Source: Poritiphilus flavus (GTDB lineage Bacteria > Bacteroidota > Bacteroidia > Flavobacteriales > Flavobacteriaceae). From it: DNA of 64,000 nucleotides. Each line of letters starts with the position of its first letter. Position 1 is the first letter of the stretch. The stretch covers positions 342,769-406,768 of the forward strand of contig NZ_WXYO01000002.1 of the NCBI RefSeq assembly GCF_009901585.1, written 5' to 3'. The notes beneath the pieces were generated by a model, which was given only the letters and a program-made list of their open reading frames with translations, did no database searches and was not told where the DNA came from. Positions 1-8,227 of this stretch are shown piece by piece. The position numbers were made by a program, and so were the translations under genes.

Positions 1-420
1 ACGAGAAAGAAGAATATTTACATCGAGGTTCCCACTGATGATCCCATCTACGCCAAGGATCTTGCTTAATTCCTTGATGGTATAGGTATCAATATTGGTA
101 TACGTGATCTCATTTTGGGCCAGGATGGCATTGGTGTTCTTAATGTTCTGAAATTCCACGGAGAACTTTTTCCTTTTCTTCCCCCGACCAAAATAGGTTT
201 CCAAAGCGTCCTGAACCGCATGTCCTTCTTTTTCCTCAAGTCTTTTCCGCTCATCGTTGGAGACCTTTTCTTCCAGTTCCAGGTTGGTGAAAAATGGAAT
301 GATCGCGAGTATGGCATGATCCTGGCTCAATTGATCGAACCTGGCACTCTCATAGATGTTCTTTTGCGCGTTCGAGAACGCGAATGCGAACAAAAAGATA
401 AATGGCAATACTTTTTTCAT
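1..420 (-). CDS. conserved secreted protein, 3' end beyond window
   Basis: The first 140 codons of a gene whose 3' end lies outside the window. The start at 420 gives a clear signal peptide (MKKVLPFIFLFAFAFSNAQ). The mature part contains the phrases AILAIIPFFTNLEL and LGVDGIISGNL. The second resembles the end of the nucleotide-binding-like fold of CsgG/TolB-type periplasmic proteins, where a named factor maps to an outer-membrane output. This is a resemblance by eye only, and I know the protein just as a conserved flavobacterial secreted protein of unknown role. It starts 11 nt after the TonB-dependent receptor gene on the same strand, so it is probably the third gene of the envelope operon that begins with the M23 peptidase. 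Confidence 0.75.
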   Translation of the reverse strand, partial: MKKVLPFIFLFAFAFSNAQKNIYESARFDQLSQDHAILAIIPFFTNLELEEKVSNDERKRLEEKEGHAVQDALETYFGRGKKRKKFSVEFQNIKNTNAILAQNEITYTNIDTYTIKELSKILGVDGIISGNLDVNILLSR

Positions 421-431
421 TTCTTGGGCAA

Positions 432-2900
432 CTATAATCTCACCTGTATTTTTAAGTTCAATACTCTGCTGGTCATAAAGTTAGGAATGGCAAATTGTTG
501 CTTACTGTCTACGTCCCGCACCCAGGTATTGGTTATGGAGTTTTGGTTGTTGAACATATTAAAGATCTCAAATCCTGCATTGAGTTCTTTAAAACCATGT
601 AACCAATGTCCTTTGGGATATTTCTTGTTTGCACCTACAAAAATATGGGAAATTCCTAAATCTGCCCTCCTGTAATCTCTTAATCTATTCTGAAAAATAT
701 AGGGGTCGGCATAGCTGGGCGAGCCACCAGGGACTCCTGTGCTGTATTGAAGGTTCAGGTACATCCTCAGATTTGGGATGGTTGGGATGTAATCCTGAAA
801 GAGGATCCCCAGTTTAAGGCGCTGATCTGTTGGCCGGGAGATATACCCTCTATCCTCAATATTCTCTTCGGTTCTTAGGAATCCCAGGCTGATCCAGGAC
901 TCCGTACCTGGCACAAAGGCCCCGTTAAGCCTTAGATCAAAGCCATATGCGAATGCCTTGGCGTTGTTGTCTGCCCGGTATCTGATCCGCACGTCCTCCA
1001 GGGTGTAGGCATTCACATTTGAAAGCTTCTTATAGTACCCCTCGCTCACAAGTTTAAAAGGCCTGTTCCAAAGCTCAAAACTATATTCATTGCCCAGTAC
1101 AAAATGTATGGATCTCTGGGCCTTTACCCCGGGCTGGACCGTACCAGTAGCATCCCTCAACTCCCGGTAGAAAGGCGGTTGTTGGTACCAGCCGGCGGCA
1201 AATCGGAACAGCATGTCTTTTTTCCAATCGGGTTTAATGGCAAATTGCCCCCTGGGGCTGAAAATGCTATGAGAGGTTCTGGTAATACCTTCTCCATTTA
1301 CCGTCCAATGCTGTGCCCTGATCCCCAGGTTGTAATACAGATCAGCGCGTTGCCATTCCAGCTGCTTGCTAAACTGCAGGTAGGCGGAGTATCTGTTGGT
1401 CCGGACAAAATTCCGGGCGCTAAGTCCTTCAAAAGGAACTATTGGAGCATCGAAGGCTTCCTCAGGCTGATTGTTGACAAATTCAGAACGGGGAGGTCTG
1501 ATAGAAAATCCGGCGGAATCGATAAATTCAGATTCTCTGATTTGATCTCGTATATCCTCGTATGTGTATTTTACTCCCCATTTCCAAACACTGCCATTCC
1601 TGGCTTGTTGTCCCTTGTGGGCGATATTCAGAATAAGCGCGTCGAGATCATTCCGGGCCCGGTTGAATTGCGATCCAACCCCACGGGAGGAAGTGACTTC
1701 CCCGAGGTTCTCACTTCCCAGATTGGTCTCGATTTCAGCCAGCTCATACTGGGCTATGATATCAGAATATTCTTCTTCCCTGGTGTGATAAAGGGAAGAG
1801 ATCAGCTTAAGATTCAGTTCGTCATTGACAAAATAATCCGCCTTTAGGGCACCCATAGTGGTGGTATAGGTGTTTTTCTCCTGACCCTCGTAAAATACAA
1901 GCAGGGCCTGCGGGTCTGTTATGGTCCCGAAGTTCGTTTGCCTGGTAAGCGGCCTGTTCCTGTAGTTGTTGATGGAAAAGTTACCTAAAAAGTTCAGATG
2001 CACCTTGCTGGAAAATCGATAGGTCAGATAACTTTGAAGATCGGCAAAAGCAGGGTTGAAGTTCGTAGTGGTTTGTTGACTGTTTACAAAAAGGCTGTTG
2101 TCCCGGTATCTTACCCCACTCAAACTACTGAAATTCTTGCTTTTGGAAATGGTCTCCAGGGTGGCACCGGCCCCCAGAAGGCTACCTTCAGCCTGCAACT
2201 CGAATCGGGTGGGGGTTTTGTAGGTGATATCGAGGACGGAGGATAGCTTATCCCCATACTGCGACTGGAAACCTCCGGAAGAAAACTTAAGCCCCTGGAC
2301 CATACTGCTGTTGACAAAACTCAGGCCTTCCTGCTGACCGGAACGCACCAGGAAGGGTCTATATACTTCAATATCGTTAATGTAGACCAGGTTTTCATCG
2401 TAATTTCCGCCCCTTACCGCATATTGGGTACTCAGTTCATTATTGGAGAACACCCCGGGAAGCAGTTTTAATACATTCTCAACCCCGGCATTTGCCCCTG
2501 GTATCTTTTGCACGATTTCTGGCGTCAAGGTAACAATGCCTTCTACAGACCTTTCCCCAGTAGGGGTAACCACCACGCCGTCCACCTGAATAGCATCCGT
2601 TTTCATAACCGGATTAAAGGCGTAGGTTTCGTTAGTGGTCAGAATGAGTTTTTCTAAAACCACATCCTTATGTCCCAAATGCGTAAAAGTGACGGTAATC
2701 TCGGAATCCGCCCGGACCTCGAGAAGATAGAAGCCATCGGCATCGGAAAAGGTACCCGAATTCTCTGAAGTGATGTTCACATTAGGGAGTGGATTGTTAT
2801 CTTCATCCAGTACGATCCCGGTAATCGATGCGGTTTGTGCCTGGACCAGTAAAACAGGCCAAATTAATAGCAGAATTAATAAAGGGTTAAAACACTTCAA
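432..2900 (-). CDS. TonB-dependent outer-membrane receptor with carboxypeptidase-regulatory-like N-terminus
   Basis: An 822-residue outer-membrane transporter. Residues 1-21 form a signal peptide ending VQAQ. Residues 24-100 are the beta-sandwich seen in Bacteroidota receptors (SITGIVLDEDNNPLPNVNI, then GFYLLEV). The plug domain follows at about 115-225, with VRGGNYDENLVYINDIEV and the GGFQSQYGDKLSSVLDI segment. The remainder is a 22-strand-type beta-barrel rich in aromatic residues. No SusD partner lies beside it, so this is not a typical polysaccharide locus, and the substrate cannot be inferred. The barrel ends in IQVRL rather than a terminal aromatic residue. It lies 4 nt after the M23 peptidase gene, so the two are almost certainly cotranscribed. 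Confidence 0.93.
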   Translation of the reverse strand: MKCFNPLLILLLIWPVLLVQAQTASITGIVLDEDNNPLPNVNITSENSGTFSDADGFYLLEVRADSEITVTFTHLGHKDVVLEKLILTTNETYAFNPVMKTDAIQVDGVVVTPTGERSVEGIVTLTPEIVQKIPGANAGVENVLKLLPGVFSNNELSTQYAVRGGNYDENLVYINDIEVYRPFLVRSGQQEGLSFVNSSMVQGLKFSSGGFQSQYGDKLSSVLDITYKTPTRFELQAEGSLLGAGATLETISKSKNFSSLSGVRYRDNSLFVNSQQTTTNFNPAFADLQSYLTYRFSSKVHLNFLGNFSINNYRNRPLTRQTNFGTITDPQALLVFYEGQEKNTYTTTMGALKADYFVNDELNLKLISSLYHTREEEYSDIIAQYELAEIETNLGSENLGEVTSSRGVGSQFNRARNDLDALILNIAHKGQQARNGSVWKWGVKYTYEDIRDQIRESEFIDSAGFSIRPPRSEFVNNQPEEAFDAPIVPFEGLSARNFVRTNRYSAYLQFSKQLEWQRADLYYNLGIRAQHWTVNGEGITRTSHSIFSPRGQFAIKPDWKKDMLFRFAAGWYQQPPFYRELRDATGTVQPGVKAQRSIHFVLGNEYSFELWNRPFKLVSEGYYKKLSNVNAYTLEDVRIRYRADNNAKAFAYGFDLRLNGAFVPGTESWISLGFLRTEENIEDRGYISRPTDQRLKLGILFQDYIPTIPNLRMYLNLQYSTGVPGGSPSYADPYIFQNRLRDYRRADLGISHIFVGANKKYPKGHWLHGFKELNAGFEIFNMFNNQNSITNTWVRDVDSKQQFAIPNFMTSRVLNLKIQVRL

Positions 2901-2904
2901 AAGC

Positions 2905-4596
2905 CTATTTTCTGTAGAAACTGCTGGTAAAGGTAGTGGAATTCCCTACATTATCTTTAACGACAACTTTTAAGGTACATTGTTTTTTGTCCAGAATGAT
3001 GTCGTCAAAATTATAGGTGATTGTTCTTGTTTTGGGCTCGTATTCCATCAGTATCCACTCCCCGTTTACCGTAGCAGCGTAAGAGTCTATGCCACTCAGA
3101 TCATCTGAAATATGCAGGCTCAGGTAACGGTAATTATTCAACCATTGTTTTTCCTTGAAGTTCTTGGCGTAGACTTTTGGCGGAATGGTATCCTTTGCAA
3201 GTGTGTAGGTTCCCAGGTTTCTGGTTCTGGTAGTAAAGACCTCTCCCCGTTTGAAAGTTGTGGCATAATTCGGCTTCAGTTTTCTGTCTAAGCGGGCGAT
3301 AAATAGTTCTTTCCGCTCTTCTTCACTGTATTTGGACGTGTCAAAGGTGATCGTAAAGTTCCGGTGTGCGGGTACACTGTTATTGTGGATGGTGATGGTG
3401 TCGGATCCCTTTTTCAGATCAATATAAAAGTCATCGTAAAAGGTATTTGCGGGGAAGTACACCTTAGCAACACCAAGATCGAAGTTATTGGGCTTTTTGG
3501 CCACGATAAAATCCGCGGACTCCGGGTTTTCTTTAGGTACCTTAAGGGCGCCGCGTTTTCCTTCTACCGGGATCATGAGTTTGATCATATTATCGTCCAG
3601 ATCCCGGATGCGGATCTCTACCTGATACGTCATCCCCTCTTGAATCGCGATCTTACCATCGTTATAGAGCTCGTTGTAAATGCTCAACCGGTTTCCCGGA
3701 GCTTTAAAGCAACGCTGAAGTCGCTGTTTAGACTTTCCAAAATGCTCATAATCGATCAAAGTGTTGATATATCTTGATTCCGAAAAAGAAAAGCTTTCAA
3801 AATCGTAATCCGTGTATACTTTGCCATTGACAATTTGCTGCACCCCGTAAACTCCGTTCCTGTTCGCCGCGAGATCCTGCCGGTCATAAGTCCCGATCGC
3901 AAATCCGATAGTGCCTGCGGCATACACTTTATCAGCGAGGAAAGTACCGTTGGATTGCTTCCTGAAATTTACCTGCACCTTTTGACTGCTCTGATTCACC
4001 TGCGCATTTCGCGAAAGGGGATAAGCGAATACCTTGGTAAGGATTGGGTTAGTGGCATCCCTTACCTCCAAGCCATAGAGAAGGGGATTGGTGGGTTTTT
4101 CAGATACGGAACTGCGTATTTCGAAATGGAGATGAGGACCTGAGGAGCCACCGGTATTCCCGGTAAAGGCGATTACCTGATCTTTACTTACTTTGAGTTC
4201 CCCAAAATCCGGAAACATCTCTACCTCATAGGACTTTTTCTGGTATTGAATCTTTTTGACATAGGCTTCTATTTCCGGTGAGAATTTTTGCAAATGGGCA
4301 TAAACCGAAGTGTAGCCGTTGGGATGTGCAATATACAGAGCCTTGCCATACCCCCAATGAGAGATCTTTATACGGGTAACCGTTCCTTCTGCTATGGCGT
4401 AGATGGGAAGTCCCTGTCTTTGCTGTGTTTTGATATCTATTCCGGCGTGAAAGTGATTGGAACGGAGTTCTCCGAAAGTGCCGGCTAATACCAAAGGAAT
4501 ATCCAGAGGTGATCTGAATGCGTCCCGGGGATATTTTTCCTGGCTATTCAGGGCGATTGCCATTAAGAACAAGAAACAGAAAAATGTTCTTCTCAT
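2905..4596 (-). CDS. M23 family metallopeptidase (LytM-like peptidoglycan endopeptidase)
   Basis: A 563-residue exported zinc peptidase. A signal peptide covers about residues 1-19. The LytM/M23 domain lies at about 36-165 and has all the expected ligands: H50 and D54 in HFHAGID, H101 in YAHL, and H155/H157 in GPHLHFE. Family members cut peptide cross-links in peptidoglycan or regulate such cutting. The long C-terminal half (about 170-563) is all-beta in appearance and contains a Ser/Asn-rich final domain; it may anchor or position the enzyme. It is first in a minus-strand operon with the TonB-dependent receptor. Why a wall peptidase and a receptor share a transcript is not clear from sequence. 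Confidence 0.93.
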   Translation of the reverse strand: MRRTFFCFLFLMAIALNSQEKYPRDAFRSPLDIPLVLAGTFGELRSNHFHAGIDIKTQQRQGLPIYAIAEGTVTRIKISHWGYGKALYIAHPNGYTSVYAHLQKFSPEIEAYVKKIQYQKKSYEVEMFPDFGELKVSKDQVIAFTGNTGGSSGPHLHFEIRSSVSEKPTNPLLYGLEVRDATNPILTKVFAYPLSRNAQVNQSSQKVQVNFRKQSNGTFLADKVYAAGTIGFAIGTYDRQDLAANRNGVYGVQQIVNGKVYTDYDFESFSFSESRYINTLIDYEHFGKSKQRLQRCFKAPGNRLSIYNELYNDGKIAIQEGMTYQVEIRIRDLDDNMIKLMIPVEGKRGALKVPKENPESADFIVAKKPNNFDLGVAKVYFPANTFYDDFYIDLKKGSDTITIHNNSVPAHRNFTITFDTSKYSEEERKELFIARLDRKLKPNYATTFKRGEVFTTRTRNLGTYTLAKDTIPPKVYAKNFKEKQWLNNYRYLSLHISDDLSGIDSYAATVNGEWILMEYEPKTRTITYNFDDIILDKKQCTLKVVVKDNVGNSTTFTSSFYRK

Positions 4597-4730
4597 AGGT
4601 GCGGCGTTAATGCGAAATTAACCAATAGGTTTGAAAACGTAAAGATTCAGGAATCAAATTCCAGGCCATTTTTGTAAGTCAACGATTCTAAACCAATTAA
4701 AGTATTACTTCAAGAATAATTCGTAAAACT

Positions 4731-4762
4731 TTTGCGAGGTCTTAAAGGGAATGTTAACTTTG
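4731..4762 (+). promoter_or_regulatory. Bacteroidota-type promoter for the coiled-coil/zapA operon
   Basis: A -33 TTTG at 4731-4734 is followed after 20 nt by TAACTTTG at 4755-4762, a full match to the Bacteroidota -7 consensus TAnnTTTG. It lies 24 nt upstream of the ATG at 4787 on the same strand. This is the best complete promoter in the window. Confidence 0.75.
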
Positions 4763-4786
4763 TGTATAACGCATTGACATTTGCAC

Positions 4787-5077
4787 ATGAGCGAATTGGC
4801 CGAAATCGTTGATTCTTTGGAAAATAAGATTAGCAAGTTGTTGCATAAGTTGGAATTGCTCAACCAGGCTAACACCAAATTGGAAGAGGAGTTGGTTACT
4901 CTTAAAAATAACCACCAAAGCGCGGCGGAGGCTGTTTCAGAATGGGAAGAAAAATATAAATCTCTCAAGCTCGCAAATACGATGCTGGGCAGTGATAAGG
5001 ATAAGACAGAAGCAAAGCTCAAAATAAACGCATTGATCAGGGAGTTGGACTATTGTATGGCTCAACTTGCTGAATAG
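4787..5077 (+). CDS. small coiled-coil protein upstream of zapA, possible ZapB-like partner
   Basis: A 96-residue protein that is almost entirely predicted helix with heptad spacing (LENKISKLLHKLELLNQANTK and onwards), with no membrane segment or signal. I chose the ATG at 4787 over the TTG two codons upstream because it sits well behind the promoter. The gene ends 9 nt before zapA, so the two are coexpressed. In gamma-proteobacteria ZapA works with a small coiled-coil protein, ZapB, at the division ring. The size, composition and position suggest a similar role here, but I see no sequence proof of homology. Confidence 0.8.
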   Translation: MSELAEIVDSLENKISKLLHKLELLNQANTKLEEELVTLKNNHQSAAEAVSEWEEKYKSLKLANTMLGSDKDKTEAKLKINALIRELDYCMAQLAE

Positions 5078-5086
5078 TATACAGTT

Positions 5087-5383
5087 ATGACGGAAAAGCT
5101 GAAGATAAAGCTTTCTATTGCGGACAGGGTATACCCTCTTACGATCGACCCGAGTCAGGAGGAAGGATTGCGCAAGGCCGCGAAGAATATCGAACAGCTG
5201 GCGAAAAAATTTGAGCAGAACTATGCCGTTAGGGACAAACAGGACGTTTTGGCCATGTGCGCTCTTCAATTTGCATCTAAAATAGAGCAAAGAGGTATAG
5301 ATAAATCGGAAGACACAAAAGAGGTTGCAGAGCGGTTAAAGGCTTTAGGCGATCTTGTGAATTCCAAGCTTAGCATAAAATAA
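5087..5383 (+). CDS. zapA: cell division protein ZapA
   Basis: A 98-residue cytoplasmic protein with the ZapA layout. An N-terminal beta-alpha-beta head (LKIKLSIADRVYPLTIDPSQEEGLRKAAKNI, here as positions 4-34) is followed by a long helical tail used for dimer and tetramer formation. Family members bundle FtsZ protofilaments at the septum. The length matches the family. It is preceded by a small coiled-coil gene and followed by 6S RNA and rny, so division, transcription control and RNA decay genes sit in one plus-strand block. The zapA-ssrS neighbourhood is also seen in enterobacteria. Confidence 0.92.
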   Translation: MTEKLKIKLSIADRVYPLTIDPSQEEGLRKAAKNIEQLAKKFEQNYAVRDKQDVLAMCALQFASKIEQRGIDKSEDTKEVAERLKALGDLVNSKLSIK

Positions 5384-5410
5384 GTTCTTTTAAATAGCAT
5401 TTAAATTACT

Positions 5411-5575
5411 GCCCACATTGGTATCTAATTTTTGACAAACTCAACACTAATTTGTTTGAAAAGGGTGAGTTTAGTTTGTAAAAGCAGGCCTTCTCGAAAG
5501 GATCCTTGATCAAGCTGTTAGCCCTAAACCTGTTTATTGGAGTTTGTACAGAACTTCCATCAATGTGGGCTTTTT
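5411..5575 (+). ncRNA. ssrS: 6S RNA (flavobacterial type)
   Basis: The 211-nt gap between zapA and rny holds a structured RNA. The ends pair perfectly: GCCCACATTG at 5411-5420 with CAATGTGGGC at 5561-5570, followed by a U-rich run (TTTTTATATT) that could end transcription. Inside, ACAAACTCAA (5435-5444) can pair with TTGGAGTTTGT (5537-5547), and AAGCAGG (about 5482-5488) with CCTGTTT (5529-5535). A large one-sided bubble of about 36 nt is left between them. A long hairpin with a central bubble that mimics an open promoter is the hallmark of 6S RNA, which binds the housekeeping RNA polymerase. The exact ends are estimated from the closing stem. Confidence 0.82.
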
Positions 5576-5595
5576 ATATTAAATAATCTGGATAT

Positions 5596-7164
5596 ATGGA
5601 TATAACAGCAATAGGAATAGGGGCAATCGCAGGACTTGTAATCGGGTTCATTATTGCGAAATTCCTGGAAAAAGGCAAGGCTTCCAAAACCATTGGAAAT
5701 GCAAAAAAGGAAGCCGCGGCCATCATCAAAGATGCTAAAATAGAGGGGGAACAAGTTAAGAAAGACAAGATCTTCCAGGCTAAAGAGAAGTTTTTAGAAC
5801 TCAAGGCTGAGCACGAAAAAGTAATCATCAATAAAGACAAAAAAATAGCGGAGGCTGAGAAGCGCACAAGGGATAAAGAATCCCAGGTGAGTGGCGAGCT
5901 TTCCAGGAATAAGAAACTAAACGATCAGCTTGAACAGCGCATCAAAGAAGTAAATCACCGTCGGGAGTTTTACGAGAAGAAACAATCTGAACTGGAAAAG
6001 CTGCACAAAAGCCAGATACAACAGCTGGAAGTGATCTCCGGCCTGTCCGCGGAAGAAGCCAAAAGCCAGTTGCTGGAATCGCTTAAGGAAACGGCAAAGA
6101 CGGATGCCATGACCTATATGCAGGCCACTCTGGAAGAAGCGAAACTTACCGCTCAGCAGGAAGCCAAAAAAATAGTTATCAATACCATTCAACGTATTGG
6201 CACTGAGGAAGCTGTAGAAAACTGCGTATCGGTGTTCAACCTGGAGTCGGACGATGTAAAAGGAAGGATCATTGGGCGGGAAGGCCGCAATATTCGCGCT
6301 CTGGAGTCCGCAACCGGCGTTGAGATCATCGTGGACGATACCCCTGAAGCCATAATCCTCTCTTGTTTTGATTCTGTTCGGAGGGAGGTAGCCAGATTAT
6401 CGCTTCACAAATTGGTCACAGACGGCAGGATACACCCGGCAAGAATAGAAGAAATCGTAAAAAAGACCGAAAGGCAGATCGAACAGGAGATCGTGGAGGT
6501 AGGTAAACGGACCGTCATCGATCTGGGTATTCACGGATTGCACCCGGAACTTATCCGGGCGGTAGGGCGTATGAAGTATCGTTCCTCATACGGCCAGAAC
6601 CTGCTGCAACATTCCAGGGAGGTTGCCAAGCTCTGCGGTGTGATGGCCGCAGAATTAGGCCTGAACCCAAAGCTTGCCAAAAGGGCTGGTCTGTTGCACG
6701 ATATAGGGAAGGTACCCAATACGGAAGTCGAGATTGAAACTCCTCACGCCATATTGGGAATGCAGTGGGCAGAAAAATTTGGTGAAAAGCCAGAGGTTTG
6801 CAACGCCATAGGCGCCCACCATGACGAAATTGAAATGAAACACCTTATTGCACCGGTGGTGCAGGTGTGCGACGCCATAAGCGGAGCCAGGCCGGGAGCC
6901 AGAAGACAGGTATTGGATTCCTACATCCAAAGGTTGAAGGACCTGGAAGAGATCGCCTTTGGTTTCGGTGGTGTACAAAAAGCTTACGCCATTCAGGCCG
7001 GAAGGGAGTTGCGGGTAATTGTTGAAAGCGAGAAGGTCAGCGACGATAAGGCAGCTCAGTTATCCTTTGAGATCTCACAAAAGATCCAGACTGATATGAC
7101 TTACCCCGGGCAGGTGAAAGTTACCGTGATCCGGGAGACCAGATCGGTAAACGTTGCGAAGTAA
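5596..7164 (+). CDS. rny: ribonuclease Y
   Basis: A 522-residue membrane-anchored endoribonuclease that starts decay of many mRNAs. Residues 3-22 form one membrane helix. About 25-200 is a long coiled coil rich in Lys/Glu. The KH RNA-binding domain carries [15 protein letters not shown] (about 218-232). The HD phosphohydrolase domain shows HSREVAKL and LLHDIGK (about 334-378). Length and domain order match the family. It directly follows the 6S RNA. A TATTTT-rich stretch precedes the start, but no clear separate promoter was found. Confidence 0.96.
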   Translation: MDITAIGIGAIAGLVIGFIIAKFLEKGKASKTIGNAKKEAAAIIKDAKIEGEQVKKDKIFQAKEKFLELKAEHEKVIINKDKKIAEAEKRTRDKESQVSGELSRNKKLNDQLEQRIKEVNHRREFYEKKQSELEKLHKSQIQQLEVISGLSAEEAKSQLLESLKETAKTDAMTYMQATLEEAKLTAQQEAKKIVINTIQRIGTEEAVENCVSVFNLESDDVKGRIIGREGRNIRALESATGVEIIVDDTPEAIILSCFDSVRREVARLSLHKLVTDGRIHPARIEEIVKKTERQIEQEIVEVGKRTVIDLGIHGLHPELIRAVGRMKYRSSYGQNLLQHSREVAKLCGVMAAELGLNPKLAKRAGLLHDIGKVPNTEVEIETPHAILGMQWAEKFGEKPEVCNAIGAHHDEIEMKHLIAPVVQVCDAISGARPGARRQVLDSYIQRLKDLEEIAFGFGGVQKAYAIQAGRELRVIVESEKVSDDKAAQLSFEISQKIQTDMTYPGQVKVTVIRETRSVNVAK

Positions 7165-7203
7165 ACCAAATAAAGGTCTCTAAAGCCTGGAAGAACTACT
7201 GAT

Positions 7204-7689
7204 CTAATAGAATTTACCATTGTCGGCATTCCTTTGGATCTCCGAAGCGGATTTGAGTATGCCGTGCATTGCAATGTATATGCCAGGATCCAGCAGGTTT
7301 GCGGCACCAATAGCCACTCCCAGATTTATCGGGGCATCAGAATTGGAAAATCTTTCTGGCCGCATAGCGCCAGTCAATATAACGACCTTCCTGTCTACCC
7401 TGGAACTTAAGAATGCTGCGGTGTCCATCATGGTATCCGTCCCGTGCGTAACCACATAGGCGTCTGCCACTTCCTTATTTATGAGATCTGCCAGGCTTTG
7501 CCGGTCTGCTTCCGTGATCTCAAGACTGTCTTTCTGACTGGCTGTGTGTATCTCGTATTCAAAAGATGGATCTAGTTTCGAAAGGATCCGTTCGGTAGCC
7601 GGTTCTCCAAACTCAAAGGCCCATCCGCCCTTAGTCTTAGGATAATCCTTATCTATGGTTCCCCCGGTTTGAATAAATAGGATTTTCAT
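7204..7689 (-). CDS. short asparaginase-family protein (N-terminal domain only)
   Basis: A 161-residue protein matching only the N-terminal catalytic domain of type I/II asparaginases, which are normally about 330 residues. Both nucleophile-region motifs are present: TGGTI at 8-12 (T11) and THGTDT at 81-86 (T84, D85). The sequence then ends after GILKSASEIQRNADNGKFY, just where the domain linker would begin. The end looks natural rather than truncated, because no remnant of a second domain follows in any frame before 7164. Whether it hydrolyses asparagine is uncertain, since classical enzymes use residues from a partner subunit's C-terminal domain. Confidence 0.85.
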   Translation of the reverse strand: MKILFIQTGGTIDKDYPKTKGGWAFEFGEPATERILSKLDPSFEYEIHTASQKDSLEITEADRQSLADLINKEVADAYVVTHGTDTMMDTAAFLSSRVDRKVVILTGAMRPERFSNSDAPINLGVAIGAANLLDPGIYIAMHGILKSASEIQRNADNGKFY

Positions 7690-7741
7690 CGTGGTGTTTT
7701 ATAGGTCTGTGGCCTGCTTTAGTGTGGGTGCTTATATAAAT

Positions 7742-8200
7742 TCATTGGATCGCTCCATCGTGGAAGCCGGCCCGTTTCCAGGTACCCTCTTCCAATACCC
7801 ATACCGTGGTGACCCTGAATGCCCGTTCTTCGCTGACGCTATCCCGGGTTTGTGAAACCAATACCTTAGCCGTTGCTATGGCAGAACCACCGAGTTGCTG
7901 AATTTTGAGCTCCTCCATGCGATAATCGTGCACCACCAGTTCGCCGGATTCTATGGCACTTTTCCTTTTAACCAGGTAAGATAACCAGGACGATTTCCCG
8001 ATGGCTGGAGAATTGCCATTGGTGTGCTGGTATTCTTCCGTGATGAGCCCTTCCAGCTTTTCGATATCCGCTGAGGCAAATGCCTGATTAAAATTTTCTA
8101 TGGAGGTTTTCAATGTGTCCTCATTCGCAGTCTTATCCGGGCTTTTTCCCGAGCAGGCGAATATCAGAACAAGGAGAAAAGACAGGAGAACAGCTTTCAT
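7742..8200 (-). CDS. NTF2-like (SnoaL/DUF4440) lipoprotein
   Basis: A 152-residue lipoprotein. The signal ends in a lipobox (LIFACSGK), so C16 is the likely lipidated residue. The mature part is a single cone-shaped NTF2-like domain of the DUF4440 type: an N-terminal helix pair (FNQAFASADIEKLEGLITEEYQH), then a curved sheet ending in TTVWVLEEGTWKRAGFHDG. Such proteins bind small ligands or act as small enzymes, and this one cannot be assigned a substrate. It lies 27 nt downstream of the DUF349 gene on the same strand and may share its transcript. Confidence 0.85.
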   Translation of the reverse strand: MKAVLLSFLLVLIFACSGKSPDKTANEDTLKTSIENFNQAFASADIEKLEGLITEEYQHTNGNSPAIGKSSWLSYLVKRKSAIESGELVVHDYRMEELKIQQLGGSAIATAKVLVSQTRDSVSEERAFRVTTVWVLEEGTWKRAGFHDGAIQ

Positions 8201-8227
8201 ATTTCGTCGATCGGTAGAAGTTGGAAG

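Noticed and set aside
115-675. 186-codon open frame antisense to the first two genes
   Set aside because: Lies opposite two well-supported genes and crosses their junction; the protein has no domain features.
1104-1847. 247-codon open frame antisense to the TonB-dependent receptor
   Set aside because: Shadow of a strong coding sequence on the other strand; no signal or motif of its own.
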